Part shown: one piece after another, positions 35,761-47,754 of the stretch
Layout: every line of letters starts with the position of its first letter
How positions within the stretch are numbered: position 1 is the first letter of the stretch
Source: Anodontia alba
Lineage: Eukaryota > Mollusca > Bivalvia > Lucinida > Lucinidae
Reading direction: 5' to 3'
NCBI GenBank assembly: GCA_964016985.1
Contig: OZ024826.1
Location: forward strand, 71,249,768-71,313,767
Length of the DNA: 64,000 nucleotides
The notes under the pieces: model-generated
Told to the model about the DNA's origin: nothing
Database searches by the model: none
Seen by the model: only the letters and a program-made list of their open reading frames with translations
Position numbers and translations under genes: made by a program

Positions 35761-35984
35761 ATACGCAATACAGATAGAATTTGTAAAACACACAAAATTA
35801 TGAAAAGCCCCATCGACAGCCCAGCTGCCATAGAAACACTGAGCATTCGTCTCTTGTAAATTTCAAACGTGAAGTTGGTGTGAAGTGCTTCTCAGGATTG
35901 TTTCGACTTCTATTTCATCAAGCTTTTAACATCATATTATGTCTCTGTTATTGTTCTTGAACGATATTATATAGATTCTAAAAG

Positions 35985-36450
35985 GAATGACCCATGAGAG
36001 CAATAAACACATTACAGCTGAAGTGTTCAGTTTTCTCGGCCAGACTAGCTAGCTTTGGCCAATTCGGCCTCATCAGTGACACTCATATAATTTTCACAAC
36101 TCTCTGAATGAGCTCAATGATCACAAGTGACCAGAAATATAAACTACACTATTCTGAAGTATGGGGAGACGTTTTACGGTCGCCACACTGCACTAACAAC
36201 CAGCTATAGTGAAGATAAATAGATTCTAAAATGAATGACCCTTGAGAGCAATGAACACACTCACAAAACTGAAAACTGGGTAGAACAGTAAAAATCTAAA
36301 AGGTTGCATTTGGAAACAAAGAACACCTAAAAGAACAAAAATCGGTGTCACGGATTTATTAAAGCTCTTCATACACAGCAGTGTTGTTTGCGAGACTGTA
36401 TATCAGCCCCACCCCCACTAGCACCGGCCTAAGCGGTATTCGATTTAAAT
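35985..36450 (-). repeat. Repeat D, longest copy
   Basis: Holds the GAGAGCAATAAACAC block, the CGGCCTCATCAGTGACAC block, GGGGAGACGTTTTACGG, a second GAGAGCAATGAACACAC block and the TTTGGAAACAAAGAACAC block. It therefore shows that the pieces scattered at 11.4, 13.7, 50.1 and 55.9 kb belong to one family. Confidence 0.65.
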
Positions 36451-36554
36451 GAGGTGTTTCCTAATCTGGGCAATGTAAAATATGATATAGTTAGGTCATA
36501 AACAACCTACAACTAACTTCAGAAGCTTTGTTTTACCTCTATAACTTCTACCAC

Positions 36555-36765
36555 TCAATAATTCAAATTTAGCAGACGACAAGCTGTTTTTTTTTTTTTT
36601 GTTTTTTTTTTTTTTGTTGTTGTTGTTTTTCTTGCTCTTCCCAACAAATAAGCTTTAACAATTCATGCAAATTGTTTCTTAAGGATACAATTTGCATAAA
36701 ATGCCAACGCCTATTTTCTGGGAAAAGTAAGAAACATATGTTGAAATATCGTCTCCTAAAATTTT
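36555..36765. mobile_element. MITE B copy with a T-rich insertion
   Basis: AAATTTAGCAGACGAC faces ATCGTCTCCTAAAATTTT, with ATTCATGCAAATTG facing CAATTTGCATAAAAT. A tract of T with (GTT)n at 36586-36632 enlarges the left arm. Confidence 0.7.
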
Positions 36766-36774
36766 AAGGCTGGC

Positions 36775-37200
36775 ACAATTAATCGGATAATCGATTAACT
36801 GATCGATAAATTCCACAAAAATGATATCGTTACAGATTTGTTGATAATCGATCATTTAATTTCTGTGTCTCTTACTTTATCGTATTTACCTTTAGTAATC
36901 AATACGTCAACTTCTTACCATACTTAATCTAAAATTTAAGCAAGTACAACTTACTACCCAATTTTGTGTCTAAAATAGCTGGATGAGTGGCAAACAGTGT
37001 AGACCCTGATGCGGCGTCTCATCTGGGTCTACACTGTTTGCTCAGGTCTGTCAGATCAAATACATACAATAAAGTACAACATATGGTAAGAGTCATGCTT
37101 AGACAGACAGGTAAAATCATGACCAAAACTTCATTGATTACTAATCGATTATCGATCGCAATGGCAGGACTGATAATTGATTATCTTTTCAGTTGGGCAG
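36775..37200. repeat. Inverted AATCGAT-rich element with a nested palindrome
   Basis: AATCGGATAATCGATTAACTGATCGAT on the left (quoted in parts: AATCGGATAATCGATTAAC, TGATCGAT) faces ACTAATCGATTATCGATCG on the right near 37140. The GCAAACAGTG palindrome at 36990-37041 sits between them. Confidence 0.5.
36990..37041. repeat. Short dispersed palindrome, best copy
   Basis: GCAAACAGTGTAGACCC (36990-37006) faces its perfect 17-bp complement (37025-37041). The flanks AGCTGGATGAGTG also recur at the 54.6-kb and 60.1-kb copies. Confidence 0.8.
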
Positions 37201-37204
37201 TACT

Positions 37205-39310
37205 TAAGTAAGTAAACGAGTAAGTAAATCAGTAAGGGTTACGCTTGAGAGCGGTCGGGACAGAACGAGGGTGACGTCCTACTGATTAAGCTCCAAGTTG
37301 AGTAACGCCGAACTGTATCAGCTATACAGAAACCCAAACACGGTTAGTTTTTTTTTAAGATATTTTTACACACATATATTTACAACATATAACATATTAA
37401 CATATAATTGCTATTCCTTCTGCATCGGCCCCGACAATGATCACAACACGATCGGAAACTATACTGGTTTATAAGTTGATTAATCTGGCCTGACTAATCA
37501 AATTATTGACAACCAGTACAAATCCCAACCAAGTGCGGTGAATGTGAAGAGAATGCCCTCTCTAACTACTAACACTAACTAGTAACTGGAATGTGTACCA
37601 GTTATTTTTCACTATCCTTGGGCTCAGTCCATCTATTTATCTAAATCATTAAGTCATTCTGACTTGAGATACGTTAATTTATTTGGCAATATTGATGCCC
37701 ATGTAATTTATTACCACAGGATTTTATTGCATTTGATGCCCACTAATTACATTATCACATGTGATTTTATTTCAACTGTACCGCGATGACAGACTCGTTG
37801 GGTCTAGAATAATATATGTAGAGGACTGTAACATTAGTTGTCGGCCTCTTCTGACCGATCCCGCCATTCAGCCCCGCTTATGATCTAGCTCTAGAGGTCT
37901 TCACCATTTAGCCCCGACCTGGGAAGGAGAGGGCTTAAACTTCTCTGATGTACGTCACCAAGTAGAGTGAGTGATGTCATTGATGCCGCGGCGGAATCAT
38001 CGACGTCAAGACTCATCTATCATTGACGTCAACGTGATTCCTCCATGACAGAACTCTCGGTTGCCGGCATCGGCGCTGTCGACAGTGAGCAATCCACTAA
38101 CTGTCGACTCCTTCGCCCGATCTCAAAAGTCAAACGCAAGCTTCAGTGTTTTCAACAAGACAATATTAATTTCTGAGTTCGCTTTCATTAATATTTTTCA
38201 TAATGCCTGAATAACAATAGGACTATGACGTTTCAAATATCGCGACCAATGCTTTGAAGACACTACATATTGTTGCCTGTACCAGCAAATTCAGAGATAT
38301 AACCCATTGAAAACATTATAAAATAATTGATTAGGATTTGATTCCAAGTCGAAGGCAGAGAACTCTAGAATCAAATTCCTATAACGAAATATCTGTTATA
38401 TTTTATACCAACCAACCAATGAGTAGTTGGTTGCTTAACGATAAGCAGTTATTTTATTTAATTCAGTTACTAGCACTAAGGCTGAAAATTCTGTGTAACC
38501 GGAAGTTGTGGATCGCAAAAGAGTGACAATCGCTTGTTATTACTTCTTCTTTTGGCGCAAATAATAATATTTTCTTGTCATTTCATTGTCCGATAATAAT
38601 TCTAATACATTTTGATAGTAACATGAAAAAAAAAGAATCGTATGAACAGAATGACATTTGTCAAGGAACATTTGGACCAATCATAACTGTGATTTATTTA
38701 TTTTTATTTTTTCTGTTTAGGCTAACCTTAAGGCAAGGATAAAACACGTAATAGTTTTATCAATATTTCCGATATTTTCGGTGCAAAGGGGGGATTCCAG
38801 CCTATGCAGAATTTACATAGGACTCTGCCCACGTACGGAATCTCATAATATCATGCACAAGTATTGCCTAGGATATGATTGTTCTATATAAGATACACAT
38901 TCACCTTTATCTGTTTCCCTTGCTTAAATAGAAAATTTGTAAAAAAAAAAAAAAATCAAACATATGGATACCCCTGCAAAACGCACTCCACCGCTATCAG
39001 TAACTCGTAATTCGGATGTCAGATTTGCTGATAAAAATGCTTAAATCACATATTAACTTATTTGTATGATATTGGAGCGTTTGCGTTTAAATTAATTTCA
39101 AGCTGCCCCCAGATTTCAACTGCGTAATTATGTTCTGACAAATTTGATGTTTAATTAAGCTAGGTTCCAGTGCTTGCCAACCTATTATTTCAATGTAAAA
39201 AATGGCCATGCCTTTCTGAATTATTTTCATAAAATTTCTTCCGAATCGAAAACCTGTAACATATTGGATTTTTTTTAACATTAAATAAGACGACCCAGAT
39301 TACAGCAAAA
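37205..39310. other. No gene recognised; GC-richer island at 37800-38110
   Basis: The island has several ATGACGTCA-like words and a run of CG dinucleotides, but I see no open exon with splice sites. It could be an old CpG-containing promoter or a foreign insertion. The rest is AT-rich. Confidence 0.35.
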
Positions 39311-39315
39311 TGTGA

Positions 39316-41614
39316 CTAGAGGCCCTTAGGGCCAAAAATCGCTCACTTGGACCAACCTGTCCAAAAACCACCTTGGAGTCCCCATCAGAACAATTTGTAG
39401 CTATTTTTTTATCTACAAGTCACCCTGATACTTCTTATCAAGTGTCTATTAGCCTTTCGGTTCAGAAGAAGGTCAAAATAGATTTTCCAGATGGTCGCTG
39501 TGGCGGCCATCTTTGATTTCAAATCTAAACAACTTTAGTTAATTTTGATCTACAAGTCACCACAATCCCTTTTACAAAGTTTCCAGTCAATTGGACTTTC
39601 GGTTCCCAAGTAGAAGTTCAAAATAGATTTTTAAGATGGCGGCCGTGGCAGCCAACCTGATAGAAACCATTTCAGCTATTTTTTATGAACAAGTCACCCA
39701 AATACTTTCTACCAAGTTTCGAGTCAACCACATTTTGGTTCAGGAGATGAAATTCAAAATATACTTTCAGGATGGCCGCAGTGGTCGACATCTTGGATTT
39801 CCAATCTGTACTATTTTAGTTATTTTTAATCTAACAGTCACTTCGGGGCTTCAAATGAAGATTTTAAATCAGTTGGCCCTTCGCTTAAGGAGAAGAATTA
39901 CAAAATATATTTTCAAGATAGCGTCCGTGGCAGCCATCTTGGGGATTTCCTACTGGAACAATTAGGATATTTTTTATCTACAAGCTACCCCGATACTTCT
40001 TACCAAGTTTTGAGTCAATTGGCCATTCCATTCAGGAGAAGAGTTCAAAATATATTTTCAATATGGGGATGACCATGTTTCCAGCCAGTTGGCATTTCCA
40101 TTCAGGAGAATAAGTTCAAAGTAGGTTTTCAAGATGATGGCCTTGGCGGCCATCTTGGATTTCTGACTGGAACAGTTTTAGCTATTTTTGATCTACAAGT
40201 CGCTCAGATATTTCCTAGCAAGTTTCGAGTCAACTGGCCTTTGGATTCAGGAGAAAAAGTTCAAAATACATCTTCAAGATGGCTGCTATGGCGGCCATTT
40301 TAGATTTCCAATCAGAACGATTTTAGCTATTTCTGATCTACAATGCCCTGATACTTCCTACCAAGTTTCAAGTCAACTGGCCTTTCGGTTCAAGAAGAAA
40401 AGTTCAAAATATTTTTTAAGATGGCGGTCATTACGGCCGTCTTGGATTTTGGATCGGCACGAATTTAGCTATTTTTGATCTATAAGTGGCCAAGATATTT
40501 CCTAGCAAGTTTCGAGTCAATTGGCTTTCTGTTCAAAGAAGACGTTCAAAACTGATTTTAAAGATTGCAGCCACTGCGGCCATCTTGGATTTCGGATCTG
40601 AACAATTTTAGCTATTTTTTCTCTACAAGTCAACCCCGATGCTTCCTACCAAGTTTCAAGTCGATTAGCCTTTCGGTTCAGGAGAAGAAGCGAAAAATAG
40701 ATTTACAAGATGGCGGCCATCTTGGATCTCTCATCGGAACGGTTTTAGCTATTTTTGACTTTCAAGTCACCCCGATGCCTCCTACCAAGTTTCAAGTCAA
40801 TTGGCCTTTCGGTTCAGGAGAAGAAGTGAAAAAATAAACTTTCAAGATGGCGGCCATGGCGGCCATCTTAGATTTTCGATCAGAACGATTTCAGCTATCT
40901 TTGATCATCCCGATGCTTTCTACCAAGTTTCGAGTCAATGGCCTTTCGGTTCAGGAGAAGAAGCGAAAAATAGATTTTCATGATGGCGGCCATGGCAGCC
41001 ATCTTTGATTTCGGATTGGAAAGATTTTAGCTTTTTTTTATCTACAAGTCACCTCGGTGCTTCCTACTAAGTTTCAAGTCAATTGGCCTTTCGGTTCAGG
41101 AGAAGAAGCAAAAAAAAAAAAAATAGATTTTCAAGATGGCCACTGTGGCGGCCATCTTGGATTTCCGATCAGAACGATTTTAGCTTCTTCTTTTTTTTAT
41201 CTACAAGTCACCCCGATGCTTCCTATTAAGTTTCAAGTCAATTGGCCTTTCGGTTCAGGAGAAGAAGCGAAAAATAGATTTTCAAGATCTCGGATCGGAA
41301 CGATATTAGCTATTTTTTATCTACAAGTCACCCCGATACTTACTACCAAGTTTCGAGTCAAATTGCCTTTTGGTTTAGGAGAAGAAGTTCGAAAAACATT
41401 TCAAGATGGCGGCCGTCTTGGATTTTCGATCGGAACGATTTTAGCTATTTTTGATCTACAAGTCATCCCGATGCCCCAAACCAAGTCTAAAGTCAATATG
41501 TTCAACGGGTCAGGAGAGGTTGTTTAAAATGTGAAAAGTAAACGGATGGACAGATGAACGGACTGACGTACAACAGGCGATCGCATAAGCTGACCTGGAG
41601 CTTGGTGAGCAAAA
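39316..41614 (+). mobile_element. Large pearl-like element P5, 145-bp unit, about 15 copies
   Basis: The left end is GAGGCCCTTAGGGCC..AAATCGCTCACTTGGACC. The unit contains TTTTAGCTATTTTTGATCTA, CAAGTCACCCCGATGCTTCC, TACCAAGTTTCAAGTCAATT, GGCCTTTCGGTTCAGGAGAA and AAGATGGCGGCCATGGCGGC. The tail has ACGGATGGACAGATGAACGG and ends GACCTGGAGCTTGGTGAGC. The termini form an imperfect inverted repeat (GCTCAC..G..CCA). Several plus-strand frames stay open across units but shift between them, so I do not call a gene. Confidence 0.8.
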
Positions 41615-41619
41615 AATAC

Positions 41620-42740
41620 ACATAATAATGATATTTTGTTTCATTCCGGTTTGGTTTTTTGTTTTGGACCATAATGAATTACTTGTGTGAAATCACCTTT
41701 TCTGGTAATTACAACATGGGTAAGGCAACTCAGAGTATGAACTGAGTACTTGTGGTCTATGTAATGCATTCGCCACTTTTCATAACCGTTGCTCATTTAA
41801 TTAGGATTTTTGCCAGATATTGGTTCTCTTGATGTTTAAAATAATGAAAAAAGTTATTTCAATTACTTATCTGATGGGTTCGGAATATTTGGGTCGTCTT
41901 TGATTAGTCGATTTTTTTTTTTTTTTTTTTTTTTTTGAATTTTAAACTAAACCGACCTAAGTGCATATCATGCATTTTATATGCATGTAACCGGTTTTTA
42001 AATTTAATGAGGACATGACTTATGTGGCTTATTTCAGGCAAAAATTATAGGTTGACAAGAAGTGAAACATTCATTCTTCATTTGAAGATGAATTTCTTAT
42101 TTTTTCTTATTTTTAGCTAAAATTTCAATCAGTTTTTGATTTTCAATATTCGATATAATTATTACAAAAATGTATACAAATCTTTTTATGGTAGTAAAAT
42201 ATTTCTTATGGAGTTCCTTCACTACGACAATGAGCCTTGTTGGAGATCGTATTGAATTGTTTATTTTATACTGATAGGTTTTGCGACAGGTATATTTATA
42301 AGCCTGGTGTAAATCATCAGGGATTTCTCCTGAGGCCAAATTTTTTTTTTTTTCATCTTGCCTTTTTTTTTATAGTTGCTGGGCCTTGTATCAATAACAT
42401 GCAAAGTTTTAAGGAAATCCATGTGTGGAAGATTTGGAACACCCCTTTCTTCCGATTCTCACATTATATTTGATTTTTTTTTCTACACCGTGGATAGAAA
42501 AAAGAGTGTCTGACTTCTTTTTCCAGCTATCTGGATTGTCCAGGATTCTGCAGATAAAATGAACCAAGGTCCTCGCCGTTCCTGGAGATGGAGATTGTTT
42601 GTTTGTTTGTTTGTTTTTTCTCTCGTTCATTAAGTCTAGCCTTTAATGGAAATGTTTCACAAAGAAGAAATTTACAGTTGACAATTTGTAGTTCCATCAA
42701 CAGTAAGTAGAATGAATGGCTGCCAGAATTAAGAATCGTA
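41620..42740. other. No gene recognised
   Basis: A 25-bp T tract lies at 41912-41936. The rest is AT-rich sequence, presumably intron of the receptor gene. Confidence 0.4.
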
Positions 42741-42741
42741 C

Positions 42742-42766
42742 CTGACGCTGCCATACTTGATGCATA
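42742..42766 (-). CDS. Possible 25-nt microexon of the glutamate receptor
   Basis: Bounded on the minus strand by ATATTTTCACAG|TA and GTCAG|GTACG. Read in phase 0 it gives YASSMAAS plus one G. That G is the base needed to complete the first codon of exon 35085-35216 as glycine. The joined peptide would continue into ILHSRFSSW, where the family has its first helix. The phase match is a 1-in-3 coincidence, and such short splice-site pairs occur by chance, so this stays tentative. Confidence 0.3.
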
Positions 42767-42799
42767 CTGTGAAAATATGATAATTCGTAATTTGTTGGT

Positions 42800-43510
42800 T
42801 GCTCATTCGATTGCACCTATTTTTTTTATTTTTTTTTATAACAGAATTGGCAAAACTAATTCGCCCAAATCGTCTGCCCGAATTAAAATATCAAATTTAC
42901 AAAATGAACCGCATGAGCACGTGCGTTTGTTTGTCTGTGATTGCACGCATGAGCACACGCTTGTGTGCACACACTCGCATTTGTTCATCATTAATGTACA
43001 GAATCCTTAATTACATATATACACATGTGTGTGGGTGTGTGCATGTATGTATGTGCGTGTGAGTGTTTGTCCGCGCTCCCTTAATCCTATACTAAATCAG
43101 CGCGATCCCTTACGGTACTTCGTTTAACTCGGCAAGTTCGACTCTGCATTGTTCTTATTTCAACCAAAACAATAACTTGCGTGTACGGCCCCAAACACTA
43201 CCAGCAACCTGCGCCATTGTAAAGAGAGACACCAACCAGACTGCACACAGCCAGCGCAGTCTGCTCGGCACTCCCGACAATACCTAGGTAATGTATGCAG
43301 AATCGAATCAAGCTGCGCACAACATTTATCATCTGCAAAATAATAAGTTTAAGGTTTTCATATATCAGTCTGGATATACAACCTGCCATTTCGGAATTTT
43401 CACTGAAAAACAACAAATAATTCATTAGAATAAAATTAGACAAAAGTCAACAAAGACCACCGGAAACGTCTAAGGTAGAAAACGTTGTTGATAGGTAATG
43501 GACTTAGACG
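42800..43510. other. No firm gene; short minus-strand coding-like stretch
   Basis: Minus-strand 43150-43350 gives a 55-60 codon frame with FADDKCCAQLDSILHT and VVFG. It weakly recalls the active site of a LINE reverse transcriptase, but support is too thin for a call. GT-rich words lie at 43020-43065. Confidence 0.25.
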
Positions 43511-44592
43511 GTAAATAAAAGCGCTGCAAGCGCTGCAAACACTGCACCATGCCCCGCCACTGCACTTGCATCAATCAAGTGCCGTAAATCTGTCAAAAAT
43601 AAAATGGCCATGTCCCTTTACATTTTTGCAAGGCTTCAAGAAATTCTCCGAAACCGTTTTCAAGTTATATAGAGGGCACACGTATATGACTTGGATCACT
43701 ATTGACAATGTTCAAAGGGCGATAACTCCAAAAGCAGGTAACGGTTTTTGTATTTTGCAAATTGCATTCGCCATGATGGTGATATACATCTGTATAAAGT
43801 TTCATGAAAATATCTCAAACAGTTTTCAAGTTACAGAGTGAATACAAATATATTACAGAAATCAATATTTTCAAAGTTCAAAGGACCATAACTCCAAGAG
43901 TAAGTTAACCAGAGTTACGAATCTTGTGTTCTGCGCCTTGTCTCATGATGCTTTACATTTAAGTGAAGTTTCATTAGGATATGTGGAACGGTTTTCAACT
44001 TACAGAGCGGACACAAGTACACAGTAGAAATGGCTATTTTCTCGTACTATGTTCAAAGAGCCGTAACCAGAGTTACGGTTTTTGTGTTCTGCACTTTGTC
44101 TTATAGTGCTTTACATTTGTGAGAAGTTTCATCAAAATATCGGGAAAGGTTTTCGACTTACAGAGCGGACATGAATACATGGTAGAAAATGGCTATGTTC
44201 AATGTTCAAAGGGCAATAATTCCAAAAGTAGGAAAAACAGAGTTGTGTGTTATGTGTTAATTTGTGTGAAGTTTCGTGAAAATACCTCGAACGGTTTTCA
44301 ACTTACAGAGCGGACATGAGTACATGGTAGAAATGGCTATGTGCAATGTTCAAAGGGCAATAACTCCCAAAGTAGGTAGAGCATAGTTATGGTTCATATA
44401 GTTGCACGTCCGCTCATATTGTTTTACATTTGTGTGAAGTTTGGTGAAAATATCTCGGTCAGTATCAGCGTTATGGAGCGGACACGAATGATGGAAGCGC
44501 TGACGACAGATGGATGGACGGACTGACGGACACTCAAAATTTCGGCGGTATAACATAATGCCCTCGCCACTTTTTGTGGCGGGGCATAAAAA
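43511..44592 (+). mobile_element. Pearl-like element, copy P3
   Basis: The same family and orientation as 26830-27943. ATGCCCCGCCAC (43549-43560) and GTGGCGGGGCAT (44576-44587) form a perfect 12-bp inverted repeat. The right end also holds its own hairpin, CCCTCGCCAC TTTTT GTGGCGGGG. The core has about five units. Confidence 0.82.
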
Positions 44593-44807
44593 GGGACCCC
44601 GCGTCCGAAAAAATATGTGAAATAATTTCAGCCTGCTCTGTATCGTAACGATAAGTAAAGGCTTTATTTAACTAGGGTTTAGAATTAAGCATGAACCTAC
44701 GAGTAATCTTCCATGAGACCCTAAGGCGTTAAAATGTGAAAAGACAGGTAGCGCGGGACATATACGTTTAACCCTTTCAACACTGTAGACCGGTACAGAT
44801 ACCTATG

Positions 44808-44875
44808 CAAACAGTGTAGGTCCAGATGGGATGGCTAATAATGATCCATTTCGTCAGGATCTACACTGCGTGCTA
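44808..44875. repeat. Short dispersed palindrome, diverged copy
   Basis: GCAAACAGTGTAGGTCC faces GGATCTACACTGCGTGC. Confidence 0.55.
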
Positions 44876-45189
44876 TCTTGTTAATGATAATTGACAAAAA
44901 AGCTATTTACAAAGAATGGACGTGTCCAAATTCAGAGATGGAAGAATCCATTTCCGAAACTTAGGAATTTAAAGGTTAAAGTTTAGACAAATTTTATTAT
45001 GTTCTTACTAATCTAGGTCGTAGCTACTCGTATAAATGGTTCTCCAAGAAACAAAAGTGGGCAGTCCTTAACATCTTCGCTTAAACTTTCTTAACATTCT
45101 GAAATCCCCGGCGCAGTCATGTCCGAACTAAACATGTGTCTACCTTTCGCTTCTCAAACAGACATCCCAAAACCTAGCAACCTAAATCC

Positions 45190-47140
45190 CAACCCAAACA
45201 CACGGAGCTAGACTCAGAAATAACAGTAAGTGAAATAAGAGAGGTGTCACATCAAAGCAATAATAAAAGTTCAAGCCTAGATAATCTTAACTGAATTGTT
45301 TAAAAGATCATTTGATTCGATATCCCAATTCATGCTCAAAGTGTAAAGAAGACTTTTTCCGGAACGGTGAGTACCATCGTTCATGGGGAGAAGGTTCTAT
45401 ATTGTTCCTGTATTCAAGAGAAGGGACGTAGTTAAACAAAGTACGGAGGTAACTCTTATTAATATTCTAGCAAACATTTAGTCACAAATATTATCAACAG
45501 ATTAACAAGAAAAGGAAAATAACATTGGCAAATCAACTTTAGATTGGTCTCTTTACATTTATTGAACGATTTCTAAGACATTTCTAGCGGGCGAAAAACA
45601 TATAATGTGTATTTATCGATTATGAACACTTCTGTTACAAACATTACTTCAGAAAATGTCCGATGTACTTTAAACAGGCTTATCTTCAATGTATGCTTTA
45701 GTTAAGTTTGTCTAAGGTATAGTAAGTCATCGGATTCAGTTTATAGATATATTGGATTAAAGTAGGGCTACCCCATCGCTCCATTTGATGCTCATGCTAT
45801 TAATCAACAACATTACTAAAATATTAATTCAGATTTTGACAGCGTGTTTCCTATCGATAAATTACAAATACAGTTGACTCCCGTTATCTCGAACTCGCTT
45901 ATCTCGAATAACCGCTTATTTCGAAGTTAAAATCTGGTCCCTGCCGAAACATGGACATCTAACAACAGGCAAAAAAATATTGTGGAAAAGAGGAGAAATT
46001 GCTCCTAAGGAGCAATTTCTCCTCTTTTCCACAATATTTTTAATATATCTCTAACTTCAAGAGTCCAATTACATATATATTTGTTAAATGTGGTTGTTCG
46101 AATAATTTTTTCCCCAATTCTGCAAATCTCATATGTCGAGGTACGGATATCTCGAAGTATTTAATAGAGTCCCTTGGAATTCGAGATAACAAGAGTCGAC
46201 TGTATTTATGCCTTTGTGTACTGATGATGTAGTTTGTGCTTAGTCACAAGAAGTACTGCATTCTCTTTTAAATGATCTTGATTGATAGGTTAAACAAATA
46301 ATATATCAAAAACTTAAAGCAATGATTTTCGAAAAAGGTCAATATATAAGCTTTGATTTCTTCAGTCTTTTTTTAATGAATACGAATTGCCAGTTTCAGA
46401 AAAAATGTAGACTATTTGATACCTTCGTTTGTTTTATTCTCACTTATAGTGCAGAAGTCTTGGGTGCTCACTAGGCAAAAGATATTGAAATTGTCCATAC
46501 GAAAGTTTGTCGATCGGTGATGCACATGAAATAACTACGAATTTAATAGGTCTATATGGAGAACTACGGCGAGCACCATTCATGATAATCAGAAGAATTA
46601 CAATTATTAGCTATTTGATTAAGCTACTTTCAGTCAGGAAAACGCTATAGCTTTGAAGCCTAGGGAGCTCTAAATAATGTTAAAATACGACGCTGATAAT
46701 AGTTTCTAATACAACGGTAACACTGGGCTTTCTGTCGTTCAAAAAAACAATACAAAACAAAAAAAAAAAACATTGATAATTGAATCAAGACTCAAAACAT
46801 ATGGTTTCAACATATGCCAAATGGTATCACCGATTCTTTTTAATTTGACCAAACAGCGCATTCTTGACTCACGTTCTATCAAAGCTGGTACGCAAAAATT
46901 AACAATAAGTCTTAAAGATCGCTTATTCACTCACGATATAAACACGATTTTCAACTCGAAAAGTATTTAGAATTTATCACTGAAAAAAAATTCCCAATCG
47001 CTTAAACTGAATTTTGACTCTCTTCACACGATCTAGCGATTGAGCATGGTTCAAACGTATACAATCCTAGAAATGAGACAACCTGTAAATATTGCAAGCC
47101 AAATATGTTAGAAAATGAATATCATTTTTTGAACCTAATC

Positions 47141-47173
<33 letters not shown>

Positions 47174-47280
47174 TGACATTAAGAAATTCTGTTCAGCTTG
47201 CATTAATGATTGGACATTCATTGTGCATTATACCTAAATAAGAAAATACAATAAAAACGAAAAGACTGCAGCGAGCAGCA
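45190..47280 (+). pseudogene. Degenerate LINE reverse transcriptase, interrupted by a MITE
   Basis: Fragments in collinear order across shifting frames: SEITVSEIREVSHQSNNKSS near 45207; VPSFMGRRFYIVPVFKRRD near 45370; GYPIAPFDAHAIN near 45765; DDVVCA, a decayed active site, near 46222; CRLFDTFVCFILTYSAEVLG near 46406; LYGELRRAPFMIIRRITII near 46552; and IEHGSNVYNPRNETTCKYC with NEYHF (47035-47130), the C-terminal zinc knuckle. This is the order of a jockey/CR1-like LINE. A pogo-like MITE (45871-46202) lies just before the active site, and a 30-bp T tract (47143-47172) lies in the C-terminal domain. Many stops and frameshifts make it long dead. The element boundaries are uncertain. Confidence 0.8.
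45871..46202. mobile_element. Pogo-like MITE nested in the LINE
   Basis: Termini CAGTTGACTCCCGTTATCTC and GAGATAACAAGAGTCGACTG are inverted and flanked by TA on both sides. TA targets and CAGT-starting repeats fit the pogo/Tigger branch of Tc1/mariner. The centre is a perfect palindrome at about 45974-46040 with 33-bp arms and a one-base spacer (TTGCTCCTAAGGAGCAA at its core). A deleted copy lies at 53451-53714. Confidence 0.85.
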
Positions 47281-47439
47281 TTGAACATTGCGTACATGGG
47301 TAGTCGCATGTTGGTGTGGAGAGGCCGTATCACTTAACAGTCATTCTATGTTCTCAGGCTAACAGCTGCGAACCTCCAAAAATACCGAACAAGACAACAC
47401 AGACAAAAAATAGAAACTTGTAAGTTACTTTTAAAGAAG

Positions 47440-47750
47440 TTAACTATAGCTGTCATTGGATTAGTTACATCAAACTAGTGCGAAGAATGGTGGCCGCTCT
47501 GTTCAGGCCGAACGTTGCATATGGGGTACAAATGGTGGACGTGCTGTCTGAATATGCGTCCGCCACACGCTCCCTGTATCCCAAGATTTCTATTAGATAC
47601 GTTTGGCAAGATGCCGCTGGTGCAGTTGGAGTTTGGTCACTATTCACTGTTCTAATCTGCTTTATATCTGTATTTTGTAATGCAGTCATCTTCAATACAT
47701 ACATAATCATTTGCTCATGATTTCTATGAATTCTGCTTTCTACTAACACA
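47440..47750. other. GC-richer island open on both strands, unrecognised
   Basis: Plus strand 47478-47720 reads RRMVAALFRPNVAYGVQMVD followed by VLSEYASATRSLYPKISIRY. Minus strand 47465-47749 reads YRERVADAYSDSTSTICTPY and GLNRAATILRTS. The coding-like base composition against an AT-rich background suggests an exon or a gene relic, but I recognise neither frame. Confidence 0.35.
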
Positions 47751-47754
47751 AGTA

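Noticed and set aside
39636..41527. Plus-strand frames in the GATGGCGGCC element
   Set aside because: Frames change between units and follow repeat structure. No start or splice logic.
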